DNA from: Methylomarinum sp964442675
GTDB lineage: Bacteria > Pseudomonadota > Gammaproteobacteria > Methylococcales > Methylomonadaceae
Direction: 5' to 3'
NCBI GenBank assembly: GCA_964442675.1
Contig: CAYUAE010000001.1
Coordinates: 1-45,019, forward strand
Length of the DNA stretch: 45,019 bases
Every line of letters begins with the position of its first letter. The stretch's first letter is position 1. The translations under genes and the position numbers were made by a program. A model generated the notes under the pieces. It saw only the letters and a program-made list of their open reading frames with translations, ran no database searches and was not told the DNA's origin. Of this stretch, positions 31,555-40,444 are shown in pieces.

Positions 31555-32898
31555 TCAATCGAGACCGAGTTTCTTTTCCAGATAATGAATATTCTGGCCG
31601 CCTAAGGCAAAGGCGCTGTCAGCCATAATATCCTGCTGTAATGGAATATTGGTTTTGATGCCGTCGATGATCATTTCACTCAATGCCGTTTTCATACGGG
31701 CAATGGCGCTGTTTCGATCCTCGCCGTGTGCAATCAATTTACCGATCATGGAATCATAAAACGGGGGCACCACATAGCCATTATAAATATGGGTTTCACA
31801 ACGGATTCCAGGGCCGCCCGGCATATGAAACTGATTGATTTTGCCTGGACTCGGCATAAAGTTGGTCGGGTCTTCGGCGTTTAAACGGCATTCGATGGCA
31901 TGGCCGGTAAAGGTGATTTGATCCTGGGTTTTAGACAGTTTTTCACCAGCGGCGACACGCAGCTGTTCTTTGACAATATCAAAGCCGGTAATCATTTCCG
32001 TGACAGGGTGTTCTACCTGAACCCGGGTATTCATTTCGATAAAAAAGAACTGGCCTTTTTCATACAGAAATTCAAAGGTTCCGGCACCGCGATAACCAAT
32101 ATCAAGACAGGCCTTCGCACATAATGCTCCCATCCGGTTGCGTTCTTCATCGCTCAAACCTGGTGCTGGTGCTTCTTCCACCACTTTCTGGTGACGTCGC
32201 TGCATGGAGCAGTCCCGCTCACCTAAATGAATGGCGTTGCCGTGGCTGTCGGCAATGACTTGAAACTCGATATGGCGCGGGTCTTCCAGAAATTTTTCCA
32301 TGTAAACGGTCGGGTTTCCAAATGCCGCACCCGCTTCCGCCTTGGTCATCGTAATCGCGTTAATCAGTGCCGCTTCTGTATGCACAACCCGCATGCCACG
32401 GCCACCACCGCCACCAGCGGCTTTAATGATGACCGGATAACCGATTTCATGCGCCATTCTAAGGTTTTCAGCCTTATCATCGCTTAACGGTTCACCATTC
32501 CCTGGAACACAAGGAATACCGGCGGCAATCATGGCTTTTTTAGCCTGGATTTTATCCCCCATCATTCGAATGGTATCAGCTTTCGGGCCGATAAAAACAA
32601 AGCCGCTTTGCTCGACTTTTTCAGAAAAGTCAGCGTTTTCCGATAAAAAACCATAGCCGGGATGAATTGCTTCGGCATCGGTGACTTCAGCTGCACTGAT
32701 AATGGCGGGGATATTCAAATAACTGTCGGTAGATGATGGCGGACCGATACACACGGCTTCATCGGCCAGACGAACATGCTTTAAATCGCGGTCGGCAGAG
32801 GAATAAACCGCAACGGCTTTAATGTCTAATTCGCGACAGGCTCTTAAAATACGCAGCGCTATTTCGCCACGGTTGGCAATAACTATTTTATCGAACAT
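31555..32898 (-). CDS. accC: Acetyl-CoA carboxylase biotin carboxylase subunit
   Basis: A 447-residue ATP-grasp enzyme that carboxylates biotin on AccB in the first step of fatty-acid synthesis. Landmarks: KIVIANRGEIALRILRACRE at the start, IHPGYGFLSENADF, IIKAAGGGGGRGMRVV (ATP-binding glycine loop), HIEFQVIADSHGNAIHLGERDCS, FFIEMNTRVQVEHPVTEMITG and FMPSPGKI. Length is that of the family. It starts 15 bp after accB. Confidence 0.98.
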   Translation of the reverse strand: MFDKIVIANRGEIALRILRACRELDIKAVAVYSSADRDLKHVRLADEAVCIGPPSSTDSYLNIPAIISAAEVTDAEAIHPGYGFLSENADFSEKVEQSGFVFIGPKADTIRMMGDKIQAKKAMIAAGIPCVPGNGEPLSDDKAENLRMAHEIGYPVIIKAAGGGGGRGMRVVHTEAALINAITMTKAEAGAAFGNPTVYMEKFLEDPRHIEFQVIADSHGNAIHLGERDCSMQRRHQKVVEEAPAPGLSDEERNRMGALCAKACLDIGYRGAGTFEFLYEKGQFFFIEMNTRVQVEHPVTEMITGFDIVKEQLRVAAGEKLSKTQDQITFTGHAIECRLNAEDPTNFMPSPGKINQFHMPGGPGIRCETHIYNGYVVPPFYDSMIGKLIAHGEDRNSAIARMKTALSEMIIDGIKTNIPLQQDIMADSAFALGGQNIHYLEKKLGLD

Positions 32899-32913
32899 TT
32901 GTGCTATCCAAGG

Positions 32914-33363
32914 TTATTCTATGATGAATAAAGGCTGGTCATATTCGACTGGCTGCGCGTCTTCTACCAGGATTTGTTTAATCGTGCCGCTGGCATCTGA
33001 TTCAATCTGGTTAAGAATTTTCATGGCTTCGATAATGCATAAGGTATCGCCGACCGATACTTTCTGGCCCACTTCCACAAAAGGCGTACCGCCAGGTGAT
33101 GCGGCGCGGTAAAAGGTACCGACCATCGGTGACTTGACGACATGACCGGAAGCCGTGTTTTCAGTGCTGGCTGGAGCTTCCGCCACTGGCGCAGGCGCAG
33201 GTGCGGGTGCTGCCGGTGCTGCAGCGGCAGGTGCCTGAACAATCGTGCTGGTTGCCGTCAGGCGACTGATGCGTACCGACTCTTCACCCTCACTGATTTC
33301 AATTTCAGTGACATCTGAGTCTTCGATGATCTCGATCAATTTCTTTATTTTTCTAATATCCAT
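32914..33363 (-). CDS. accB: Biotin carboxyl carrier protein of acetyl-CoA carboxylase
   Basis: A 149-residue carrier with an N-terminal docking part (MDIRKIKKLIEIIEDSDVTE), an Ala/Pro-rich flexible linker (about 42-65) and a biotinyl domain ending in IIEAMKILNQIESD, where the Lys of EAMK is biotinylated. HVVKSPMVGTFYRAASPG is the typical thumb region. It starts 4 bp after the aroQ stop. Confidence 0.98.
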   Translation of the reverse strand: MDIRKIKKLIEIIEDSDVTEIEISEGEESVRISRLTATSTIVQAPAAAAPAAPAPAPAPVAEAPASTENTASGHVVKSPMVGTFYRAASPGGTPFVEVGQKVSVGDTLCIIEAMKILNQIESDASGTIKQILVEDAQPVEYDQPLFIIE

Positions 33364-33367
33364 GGTG

Positions 33368-33814
33368 TTATGTCTCTTGAGCTAATATTTTATCAGCGGC
33401 CTCTAGGGCCAGTTCATATCCATGTCCACCTAATCCTGCAATAACGCCCTGTGCAATATCGGAAAAATAAGAATGCTTCCGAAACGGTTCTCGCGCATGG
33501 ACATTTGACAGGTGAACTTCTATAAATGGAATCCGGGTGGCCAGCAAAGCATCGCGAATCGCTACGCTGGTATGCGTAAAAGCGGCGGGGTTAATAATGA
33601 TAAAGTCGCTGTTTTCGGCGAAAGCCTGATGAATACGCTCGACCAGTTCATGTTCGGCATTATGTTGAAAAAATTGCAAATGATGCTGCAATTGTTCAGC
33701 TTTGGTCAATAATATCTGTTCAATATCCTGTAAGGTCTGTTTGCCATAATGCCCGGGTTCGCGAATACCAAGCAGATTCAGATTAGGGCCGTTCAGAACA
33801 AGGATTTTTGCCAT
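33368..33814 (-). CDS. aroQ: Type II 3-dehydroquinate dehydratase
   Basis: A 148-residue type II dehydroquinase of the shikimate pathway. Motifs: LVLNGPNLNLLGIREPGHYG with the catalytic Tyr, IINPAAFTHTSVAIRDAL, and IEVHLSNVHAREPFRKHSY with the catalytic His. First gene of the aroQ-accB-accC run; this order is conserved across many gammaproteobacteria. Confidence 0.97.
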   Translation of the reverse strand: MAKILVLNGPNLNLLGIREPGHYGKQTLQDIEQILLTKAEQLQHHLQFFQHNAEHELVERIHQAFAENSDFIIINPAAFTHTSVAIRDALLATRIPFIEVHLSNVHAREPFRKHSYFSDIAQGVIAGLGGHGYELALEAADKILAQET

Positions 33815-33979
33815 GAAAGTATCGAGTCAAAGTATTTGATGGGCTAATTTTGCCTAAATTGTAAGGTTTTGTCCAGATTTATGTCATTTCATGACAAATC
33901 GCGTCACAAACTTTATTTTTTCTTGCATTTATTTGCCAGTTTCTGCATTTTACAAATTTTTTTAAACACAGAATTTTCC

Positions 33980-35200
33980 ATGCAAGCTATGAAAACACCC
34001 ATCACCCCCCGATTTTGCGTGAATAGTGTCGTCTTGTCAGGATTGATGCTTTTCACGAGTTTGAGCTGGGCAAAAGCGGAGGTTATTCTACACCATGCCG
34101 CCTATTTAGTGGTGAATCAAAGCGGAAAAACCTTGTTGGCAGCAAGAGCTGATGAACCCCGCGTGCCAGCATCTACCACCAAGCTGGTGACCGCTTGGCT
34201 GGCGTTAAAGCATTGGGGCGGGAAGCATCATTTCATGACGCCGTTTTATTTTGATAGATCAATGAAAACCCTGTGGATAAAGGCCAGTGGTGATCCGTTT
34301 CTGGTATCGGATGAAATCCGGCGCATGGCAGCCCATATTGCCGCGTGCGGTATCGACGAAATTGATACGATTGCCATCGATGACAGTTTGTTTGAGACAG
34401 GGTTACAAGTCCCCGGCAGCAGTTTGACGACTAATCCCTACGATGCCATTCCAACGGCATTAGCGGCAAATTTTAATACATTGGCCTTACAGATCCAGCA
34501 CGGTAAAGTTGTGTCGGGCGAACCGGAAACACCGTTGACCGCTTTTGCCAAAACCCAGGCAGGTCGCATCCAAGGTCTTAAAGAGCGCATCAATACCGGT
34601 TTTGACAGAACCGGTGCCGAACGTCATTTTGCGCAATTATTGGCTATTTTTCTGCGGCAACAAGGACTTAAAGTGGCTGAAACGATTATCTGGGCGCGCG
34701 TGCCAGCCGATGTCCCATTGCTTTATGCACATTATAATCAACGCAGTGTGGCTGATATTATCCGGCCGATGATGAAATATTCGACCAATTTTATTGCCAA
34801 TCAACTGGTACTGATGCTGGCGGCCGAAAAGTTTAAGCGGCCGGCTAATTTTGCCGATGTTCAAAGCTATATGCAATCTACCGTAAAGCGTTATTTCAAC
34901 TGGCAAGGCGTTGTGTTGCAGGAAGGGGCGGGGTTGTCTCGGCAGAACCGTTTATCGGCCAGGCAATTGACCGAATTATTACGGGATTTTTTACCCTGGC
35001 GTGAACTATTGCCGGAAGTTGCCCCTAAGCTTTATGCAAAATCAGGCACCTTGAATCATATCAGCACCCTGGCCGGTTATATTGTGGACAGAGGCCACTG
35101 GCAGCCTTTTGCATTGATGATGCAGCAACAGGTTTCGCATAAAAAACGTCATCACATCATCGGACAATTGCGCCAGAAAATTAACACTCAATCACATTGA
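33980..35200 (+). CDS. dacB: D-alanyl-D-alanine carboxypeptidase/endopeptidase (PBP4 type)
   Basis: A penicillin-binding enzyme that trims or cleaves peptidoglycan cross-links. Starting at ATG 33980 gives 406 residues; ATG 33989 is the alternative and places a basic start (MKTPITPRF) right before the signal helix ending LSWAKA. The frame extends to 33869 but that part has no signal-peptide logic. Active-site motifs: VPASTTKLVTAW (SxxK), MMKYSTNFIANQL (SxN) and AKSGTLNHIS (KSG). It is shorter than E. coli PBP4 (477), indicating a compact variant. Its 3' end overlaps the convergent sdaA stop by 20 bp. Confidence 0.88.
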   Translation: MQAMKTPITPRFCVNSVVLSGLMLFTSLSWAKAEVILHHAAYLVVNQSGKTLLAARADEPRVPASTTKLVTAWLALKHWGGKHHFMTPFYFDRSMKTLWIKASGDPFLVSDEIRRMAAHIAACGIDEIDTIAIDDSLFETGLQVPGSSLTTNPYDAIPTALAANFNTLALQIQHGKVVSGEPETPLTAFAKTQAGRIQGLKERINTGFDRTGAERHFAQLLAIFLRQQGLKVAETIIWARVPADVPLLYAHYNQRSVADIIRPMMKYSTNFIANQLVLMLAAEKFKRPANFADVQSYMQSTVKRYFNWQGVVLQEGAGLSRQNRLSARQLTELLRDFLPWRELLPEVAPKLYAKSGTLNHISTLAGYIVDRGHWQPFALMMQQQVSHKKRHHIIGQLRQKINTQSH

Positions 35201-36548
35201 CCGCCAGACCACCCTGGGCGGTTTCCTTGTATTTGCTTTGCATATCCGCGCCGGTATCGCGCATGGTTTTAATCACCTTGTCCAGCGATACCATATGATT
35301 GCCAGTGCCGCGCAAGGCCATACGGCTGGCGTTAATCGCTTTTACCGCGCCCATGGCGTTGCGTTCGATGCAGGGGATTTGCACTAATCCTGCAATCGGG
35401 TCGCAGGTCAGGCCCAGATTATGTTCCATGCCAATTTCAGCGGCATTTTCCACCTGATCTATGCTGCCGCCTAAAACCTCGGTCAATGCGCCCGCCGCCA
35501 TTGAGCAGGCGACGCCGACTTCGCCCTGACAACCGACTTCAGCGCCGGAAATGGAGGCATTTATTTTATACAGCATACCGATTGCCCCCGCCGTCAGTAA
35601 AAAGCGGATAACGCCTTCGTCGCTGGCATCATCACAAAAGCGCCAATAATAATGTAACACGGCGGGAATAATGCCGGCCGCACCATTGGTCGGCGCCGTG
35701 ACGACCCGGCCGCCCGCCGCATTTTCTTCACTGACGGCCAGTGCAAATAAATTGACCCAATCCAGTTGACCTAAAGGTAAGTGGTCATGCAGGGTATCAT
35801 GTTGTAATTGCTGATACAGTTCCGGCGCACGGCGTTTGACATTCAGGCCGCCGGGTAACACGCCGGTCTGTTGAAAGCCGCGTTCGGTACAGGCTTTCAT
35901 CACCTGCCAGATATGCAGCAGTTGTTGGCGAATGTCGTCTTCATTGCGCCAGCATTTTTCATTTTCCAGCATCAGACTGCTGATAGAACATTGATGCGCC
36001 TCGCATTGCTTGAGCAAGTCAGCCGATGAACGAAATGGATAGGGCAAATCGACCGTATCGGCGTCATTGTCGGCACTGCTTTCTTCGCCTGTGCTGATAA
36101 AGCCGCCGCCAATGGAATAGTAATCACCTTGCAAGACAAGACTGCTATGACTGTAAGCGCTAAAGCGCATGCCGTTGCTATGAAACGGTAATGATTCAAG
36201 GTGATAAGACAGATCGCTGGATTCGTTGAATGGAATCGCGATTTCGCCCAGCAACGTGAGTCGCTGTTGCTGGCGAATCTTCTGCAAGCGCTGTTCGATG
36301 GTATCAGGTTCAACCTGTTCCGGCGTTTCACCTTCAAGGCCCAGCAAAACGGCTTTATCGGTACCGTGTCCTTTTCCCGTCGCGCCCAGTGAGCCGAACA
36401 GTTCAATCGTGATGCGGGTGACCTGATCCAGTTTCTGTTCGGTTTTCAATTTTTGGGCAAATAGCAAGGCCGCCCGCATTGGACCTACGGTATGCGAACT
36501 GGAAGGCCCAATGCCGATTTTGAAGATATCGAATACGCTGAGTGTCAT
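35181..36548 (-). CDS. sdaA: L-serine ammonia-lyase (iron-sulfur type)
   Basis: A 455-residue single-chain serine dehydratase converting L-serine to pyruvate and ammonia. It opens with SVFDIFKIGIGPSSSHTVGP and contains VVTAPTNGAAGIIPAVL, GCQGEVGVACSMAAGAL and GLTCDPIAGLVQIPCIERNA, whose cysteines bind the 4Fe-4S cluster. Alpha and beta domains are fused as in SdaA/SdaB. Probably monocistronic. Confidence 0.97.
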   Translation of the reverse strand: MTLSVFDIFKIGIGPSSSHTVGPMRAALLFAQKLKTEQKLDQVTRITIELFGSLGATGKGHGTDKAVLLGLEGETPEQVEPDTIEQRLQKIRQQQRLTLLGEIAIPFNESSDLSYHLESLPFHSNGMRFSAYSHSSLVLQGDYYSIGGGFISTGEESSADNDADTVDLPYPFRSSADLLKQCEAHQCSISSLMLENEKCWRNEDDIRQQLLHIWQVMKACTERGFQQTGVLPGGLNVKRRAPELYQQLQHDTLHDHLPLGQLDWVNLFALAVSEENAAGGRVVTAPTNGAAGIIPAVLHYYWRFCDDASDEGVIRFLLTAGAIGMLYKINASISGAEVGCQGEVGVACSMAAGALTEVLGGSIDQVENAAEIGMEHNLGLTCDPIAGLVQIPCIERNAMGAVKAINASRMALRGTGNHMVSLDKVIKTMRDTGADMQSKYKETAQGGLAVNVIEC

Positions 36549-36681
36549 GATCTGTGGAGATAGTCAATGGTGGAGGTAATGATACCGCGCTATGCCTTGG
36601 GTTTGCCAGCAATACAGGTTTTACTATAGGAAAGTGGATATAACTTACAATGAAACACAAGCAATTGATTTAAAATGGTTA

Positions 36682-36701
36682 TATCTTGTTGTAACAAGAT
36701 A
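36682..36701. repeat. Short palindrome in the sdaA upstream region
   Basis: TATCTTGTT-GT-AACAAGATA, a perfect 9-bp-arm dyad, lies in the 289-bp stretch (36549-36837) between sdaA and tlpA. A regulator site upstream of sdaA (about 135 bp from its start) is possible. Minus-strand frames across this stretch lack a ribosome site and look non-coding; I see nothing else there. Confidence 0.5.
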
Positions 36702-36837
36702 GGTACGACTGCCTGGATACAGAGCAAAGAGCAACAAAAAACAGTAATCGAGAGCGGTGGCGTATCAATATCCTGACGTTCGTCTCGATGGCTTTCGTTG
36801 TCACTCAATGGTCGGCAGCTATATCCTTGAACAGGTT

Positions 36838-37362
36838 TTAATTTTCCGCCAGCAGCGGATTCACTATTTGCATCAGTTTCTGTCGGGATAATTCGCCGGG
36901 GTGACGGTGAACAATCATCCCCTGGCTATCGACAACCAAGGTAAACGGCACGGCATTGACCAGGTTACCCAGTTGCTGCGATAAACTTATGGCAGCATCG
37001 CCACCGATTAAAACGGGATAGTTGATCGGGTTTTTTTGCAAAAATGACACAATGCTGGCCTGGTCTTCGATGGCAATGCCGATAAACTGTACACCTTTGC
37101 CGCGTAGTTCATCCTGGAGTCTGATGAACTCAGGGATTTCTTTCAGACAGGGAGGACACCAGGTGGCCCAGAAATTGATAATCAGAATCTTACCCTGCCA
37201 TTCGCTTAAATCACGCAGCTTGCCCTCACTGTCGGGTAAGCGTATCGATAACAACGGCGAGGCCGGTTGCTGTACGGTTTGTTGGATTTGATAATATTTA
37301 AACAGCATGCCGGCACTGAGTGATAACAGGGCGGCGGCAACCAGAATCAGTTTGTTTTTCAT
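36838..37362 (-). CDS. TlpA/ResA-like periplasmic thioredoxin
   Basis: A 174-residue thioredoxin-fold reductase with an N-terminal membrane anchor or signal (about 4-22) and the active site FWATWCPPCLKEIPEF (CPPC). GVQFIGIAIEDQ and VPFTLVVDSQGMIVHRHPG are typical of the TlpA/ResA/DsbE group. It overlaps dsbD by 4 bp, so it very likely receives electrons from DsbD to reduce periplasmic disulfides, for example in cytochrome c maturation. Confidence 0.93.
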   Translation of the reverse strand: MKNKLILVAAALLSLSAGMLFKYYQIQQTVQQPASPLLSIRLPDSEGKLRDLSEWQGKILIINFWATWCPPCLKEIPEFIRLQDELRGKGVQFIGIAIEDQASIVSFLQKNPINYPVLIGGDAAISLSQQLGNLVNAVPFTLVVDSQGMIVHRHPGELSRQKLMQIVNPLLAEN

Positions 37363-39200
37363 GAAGATTGCAGCTTGTTCAGGGTTTGCAGAAAGGTTTT
37401 TGCATCTTGATAGCCGATGACGCGAAAGGCCGGACGCTCCTGGCCATCCGGTGCAAAAAAGATAATGCCGGGCGGGCCAATCAGATTGAAGCGTTTTAAC
37501 AAGGCCTGTTCTTCGGCGCTGTTGGCAGTGACATCAGCCTGAACCCGAACAAACTGTTGCAGACGTTGTTTTACCGCAGGGTCAGTAAAGGTGTAGGCTT
37601 CCAGTTCCTTGCAGGAAATACACCAGTCGGCATAAAAATCCAGGATTAACCAGCGCCCTTCACGCCCAGCCTGGGCGATTTTTTCATCCAGTTCCCGGTT
37701 ACTGTGAATGCGTTGAAAAGAGAGGCCTTCGGCGGTTGCGGCAATGGCTTTAGCGCTGCCAAGTCCTTTTAAAGGTTGTAGCGGGTTGCTGTTTCCGGCG
37801 CTCAGTCCGACCAGTAATAACACGCCATACAGCATCAAAACGACACCTAAGCCTTTCCAGAATTTACGCCAGTTGCTGCTGTCTGCCGGCAACGGGTCGA
37901 GCGCATTCAAATAAATGGCAGGAATAATCAACAACATGGCCCACAGCAGCATGGTGACTTCTGAGGGTAGAATGCGATCTAACATCCATACCGCAACGGC
38001 CAGCATGATGACACCGAATACGGCATTGACTGTATTCATCCAGTGTCCGGCTTTCGGTAACAATGAGCCTGCGGAGGTGCCTAAAAACAGCAGTGGTACG
38101 CCCATTCCCAGCCCCATGACAAATAAGGTCGATGCGCCGAGGATGACATCACCGGTCTGGCCGATATAAATCAACGAGGCGGCCAGTGGTGCGGCAACGC
38201 AGGGACCGACGATCAGCGATGACAAGGCGCCCATGATGGCGGCGCTGATCCAGGACCCATCGCGATGCCGGTCACTGAAATCATGCAATTTAGCTTGCAG
38301 GGCTTTGGGCACTTGCAGATGATAAAAACCAAACATCGACAACGCCAGCAACACAAAAATGGCGCTGAACAAGGCGATAATCCAGGGTTGTTGGAAGGTC
38401 GTCTGTAAATTACTGCCGAACAACGCGGCCAATACACCAAACAGGGTGTACATCAATGCCGACGCCAACACATAACAGAATGACAGAAAAAAGGCTTTTC
38501 GGGTGCCGATATTTTGGCCCTGGCCGACAATAATCCCCGACAAAATCGGAATCATCGGGAAAATACACGGCGTCAGCGACAATAACAAACCGAAGCCGAA
38601 AAAGCTTAACAAGGCGACCCAGAAACTGTCATTGTGCAAAGCCTGGACAATCTGGTCTTGTTCGGATAAGGGCGTGGCTTGAGAGGGTGTGGATGGAGCG
38701 GTTGCGGTCATGGCCGGCAAGGCCAAGGGCAGCGATTTTTTCATCGGCGGATAACACACGCCCCGGTCGGCACAACCTTGAAAAGAAGCCAGTAAATTAA
38801 AGCGGACAGGTTCTGCTTTTTGCCGAATCAGCGGTACATCGAGTTCAATGGTCTGGTGATAAATTCTGACCTGACCGAAGGATTCGTCATGATACGGCTC
38901 GCCTTCGGGTAATGGCAATGGCCCTATTTTTACCGCGGCATTATCGCTGGCCAGCTTGAGTTTGCTGCGGTAAAGATAATAACCGTCGGCGATTTCCCAA
39001 CGTACGCTCAGGGTTTTCGCATCTTTAACCGTGGCGAAAAACTTGAAAGCCTGATCGGCCGGCAGCAATTCGTCTTCAAATAAATTGAGTTTGGCGGAAA
39101 AATTGTTCAGTAGCTGTTTGACCGTGCCCGATTCAACTGCCGATGCAGGCAGCATCCAGAAACAGGTCAGTAATAAGGCGATTATTCTGAGATTAAGCAT
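37359..39200 (-). CDS. dsbD: Thiol:disulfide interchange protein DsbD
   Basis: A 613-residue three-part electron relay. After the signal peptide (about 1-22) comes the periplasmic alpha domain with the redox pair in GCADRGVCYPPMKK, then eight membrane helices (about 190-460, with LSLTPCIFPMIPILSG and GPCVAAPLAASLIY carrying the membrane cysteines), and a C-terminal thioredoxin domain with DFYADWCISCKELEAYTF. Start chosen at ATG 39200, preceded by GGATGG; a TTG 12 bp upstream is in frame. It overlaps cutA by 19 bp and tlpA by 4 bp, forming one operon. Confidence 0.96.
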   Translation of the reverse strand: MLNLRIIALLLTCFWMLPASAVESGTVKQLLNNFSAKLNLFEDELLPADQAFKFFATVKDAKTLSVRWEIADGYYLYRSKLKLASDNAAVKIGPLPLPEGEPYHDESFGQVRIYHQTIELDVPLIRQKAEPVRFNLLASFQGCADRGVCYPPMKKSLPLALPAMTATAPSTPSQATPLSEQDQIVQALHNDSFWVALLSFFGFGLLLSLTPCIFPMIPILSGIIVGQGQNIGTRKAFFLSFCYVLASALMYTLFGVLAALFGSNLQTTFQQPWIIALFSAIFVLLALSMFGFYHLQVPKALQAKLHDFSDRHRDGSWISAAIMGALSSLIVGPCVAAPLAASLIYIGQTGDVILGASTLFVMGLGMGVPLLFLGTSAGSLLPKAGHWMNTVNAVFGVIMLAVAVWMLDRILPSEVTMLLWAMLLIIPAIYLNALDPLPADSSNWRKFWKGLGVVLMLYGVLLLVGLSAGNSNPLQPLKGLGSAKAIAATAEGLSFQRIHSNRELDEKIAQAGREGRWLILDFYADWCISCKELEAYTFTDPAVKQRLQQFVRVQADVTANSAEEQALLKRFNLIGPPGIIFFAPDGQERPAFRVIGYQDAKTFLQTLNKLQSS

Positions 39201-39499
39201 GAATCCATCCAATGTAAATAGTCAGGCAGTGCGCGAGCCATAGAGACTGCAACAACTTCGGGAAGTTCATAGGGATGCAGGGCAACAATGGCCTGCTCTA
39301 CCTGAGGATATAAATTCTGGCGGGATTTGATTAACAGCAGGTGTTCTTCACAGGATTCGATTTCACCTTGCCATTGATAAATTGAGGTGATTCCGGGGAT
39401 GATGTTGATACAGGCAGCCAGTTGGGTTTTGACCAAATGGCGGGCAATTTTTTCTGCCGTCTCCCGGTCGGGGCAGGTACAATAAATGAGTTGGTGCAT
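39182..39499 (-). CDS. cutA: Divalent cation tolerance protein CutA
   Basis: A 105-residue trimeric ferredoxin-like fold protein. Family segments: YCTCPDRETAEKIARHLV near the start, AACINIIPGITSIYQWQGEIE and HPYELPEVVAV, all close to the CutA1 consensus. Linked historically to copper tolerance, though its molecular role is still debated. First gene of cutA-dsbD-tlpA, a common gammaproteobacterial arrangement. Confidence 0.96.
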   Translation of the reverse strand: MHQLIYCTCPDRETAEKIARHLVKTQLAACINIIPGITSIYQWQGEIESCEEHLLLIKSRQNLYPQVEQAIVALHPYELPEVVAVSMARALPDYLHWMDSCLISE

Positions 39500-39539
39500 C
39501 AGACTATCCTTATAAACTTAAATCCAAGGCGTATTTTAA

Positions 39540-39989
39540 ATGAAAATTGTACAGATTTTGTTTTTGTTTTTTTTGACCGTGCCGTTTATCGAAATCTATT
39601 TGTTGTTACAGATTGGCGGAATTATCGGCATTTTTCCCACTATTTTTATGGTGGTGTTTACTGCCATGCTGGGTGCCTGGTTGCTGAGAAAGCAAGGGCT
39701 GGCAACCTGGTTGCGTTTTCAAGAAAGCGTGAATAAAGGCGTTATCCCCGCCTATGAAATGATTGAAGGCCCGATTTTGCTGGTTGGCGGCGCATTGTTG
39801 CTGACCCCGGGATTTTTTACCGATGCTATCGGTTTTGCCTGTCTGGTGCCGGGCTTGCGTAAAAAAATTGCCCGTTATGTCATTGAAAATAAATTAGTGA
39901 CGCCAGCCGGCTTTCAGCAGAATGCTACACCGAGCCATCATGTGATTGAAGGCGAATATGAAAAAAAAGATGGCGATGAGACACCTTAA
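39540..39989 (+). CDS. fxsA: FxsA-family membrane protein
   Basis: A 149-residue inner-membrane protein with three to four helices in the first 110 residues and a polar tail. VPFIEIYLLLQIGGIIG, LGAWLLRKQG, EGPILLVGGALLLTPGFFTDAIGFACLVPGLR are characteristic of FxsA, which in E. coli counteracts F-plasmid exclusion of phage T7. The tail includes VIEGEYEKK, also usual. Divergent from cutA with 40 bp between starts. Confidence 0.95.
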   Translation: MKIVQILFLFFLTVPFIEIYLLLQIGGIIGIFPTIFMVVFTAMLGAWLLRKQGLATWLRFQESVNKGVIPAYEMIEGPILLVGGALLLTPGFFTDAIGFACLVPGLRKKIARYVIENKLVTPAGFQQNATPSHHVIEGEYEKKDGDETP

Positions 39990-40444
39990 ATATCTGATGC
40001 AGCGGCTGTGGAACTATAGGAAACAGTACACAAAACTGACAAAAGGGATTGAATAAAAATCCTGATGAACTATCTTTGGATATAAATTGAGATAGAGTTT
40101 TTAAGCTTGTACTCCTCACATAATGAAAAATGTCACTCCAGCAGCCCCTTTTTCGCCTTGCCCTTGACAAACTGAACCACTGGCATGCCATTGTTATATG
40201 CGAAGAGTATACATTCATGTTCTGTTTAGGTAGAAAAGTTTATAAACTTTAGACAATTTTTGAACAAATCATCCCTGTTTCGTCAGTACTCATACAAAGC
40301 CGAGTGATATTTTCGCGTTACTTACAAAATCAATGGCTTGCAGATTTCGATTTTGGAGGTGCATCAAAGTACCACGGGAATCGCGAATAAAGTTGTGACT
40401 CTGAAATCGGCTGGGTCATAAAATCTTACACAGGTTTAAATTGA
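39990..40444. other. 455-bp intergenic stretch with no supported gene
   Basis: No convincing gene or strong hairpin. On the minus strand a short piece ending at TGA near 40134 reads FAYNNGMPVVQFVKGKAKKG, which looks protein-like but is closed by a stop about 30 codons upstream, so it may be the relic of a lost gene. The segment just before 40445 should hold the promoter of the HD-GYP gene; I cannot place it with confidence. Confidence 0.4.

Noticed and set aside
33880..33910. GTCAT/ATGAC and GCGTC elements before the PBP4-type gene, resembling the small-RNA operator
   Set aside because: Half-site order and spacing do not match the GYGAC-N5-GTCRC double dyad, and no matching -35/-10 follows at the conserved distance.
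36590..36808. Minus-strand frame of 72 codons between tlpA and sdaA
   Set aside because: Odd composition, no ribosome site and no recognisable domain; it looks like a chance frame in an intergenic stretch.
39925..40218. Minus-strand frame overlapping the fxsA 3' end
   Set aside because: It runs antisense into fxsA and its residues are a shadow of non-coding sequence. A protein-like snippet in another frame (near 40134-40200) is too short to call.
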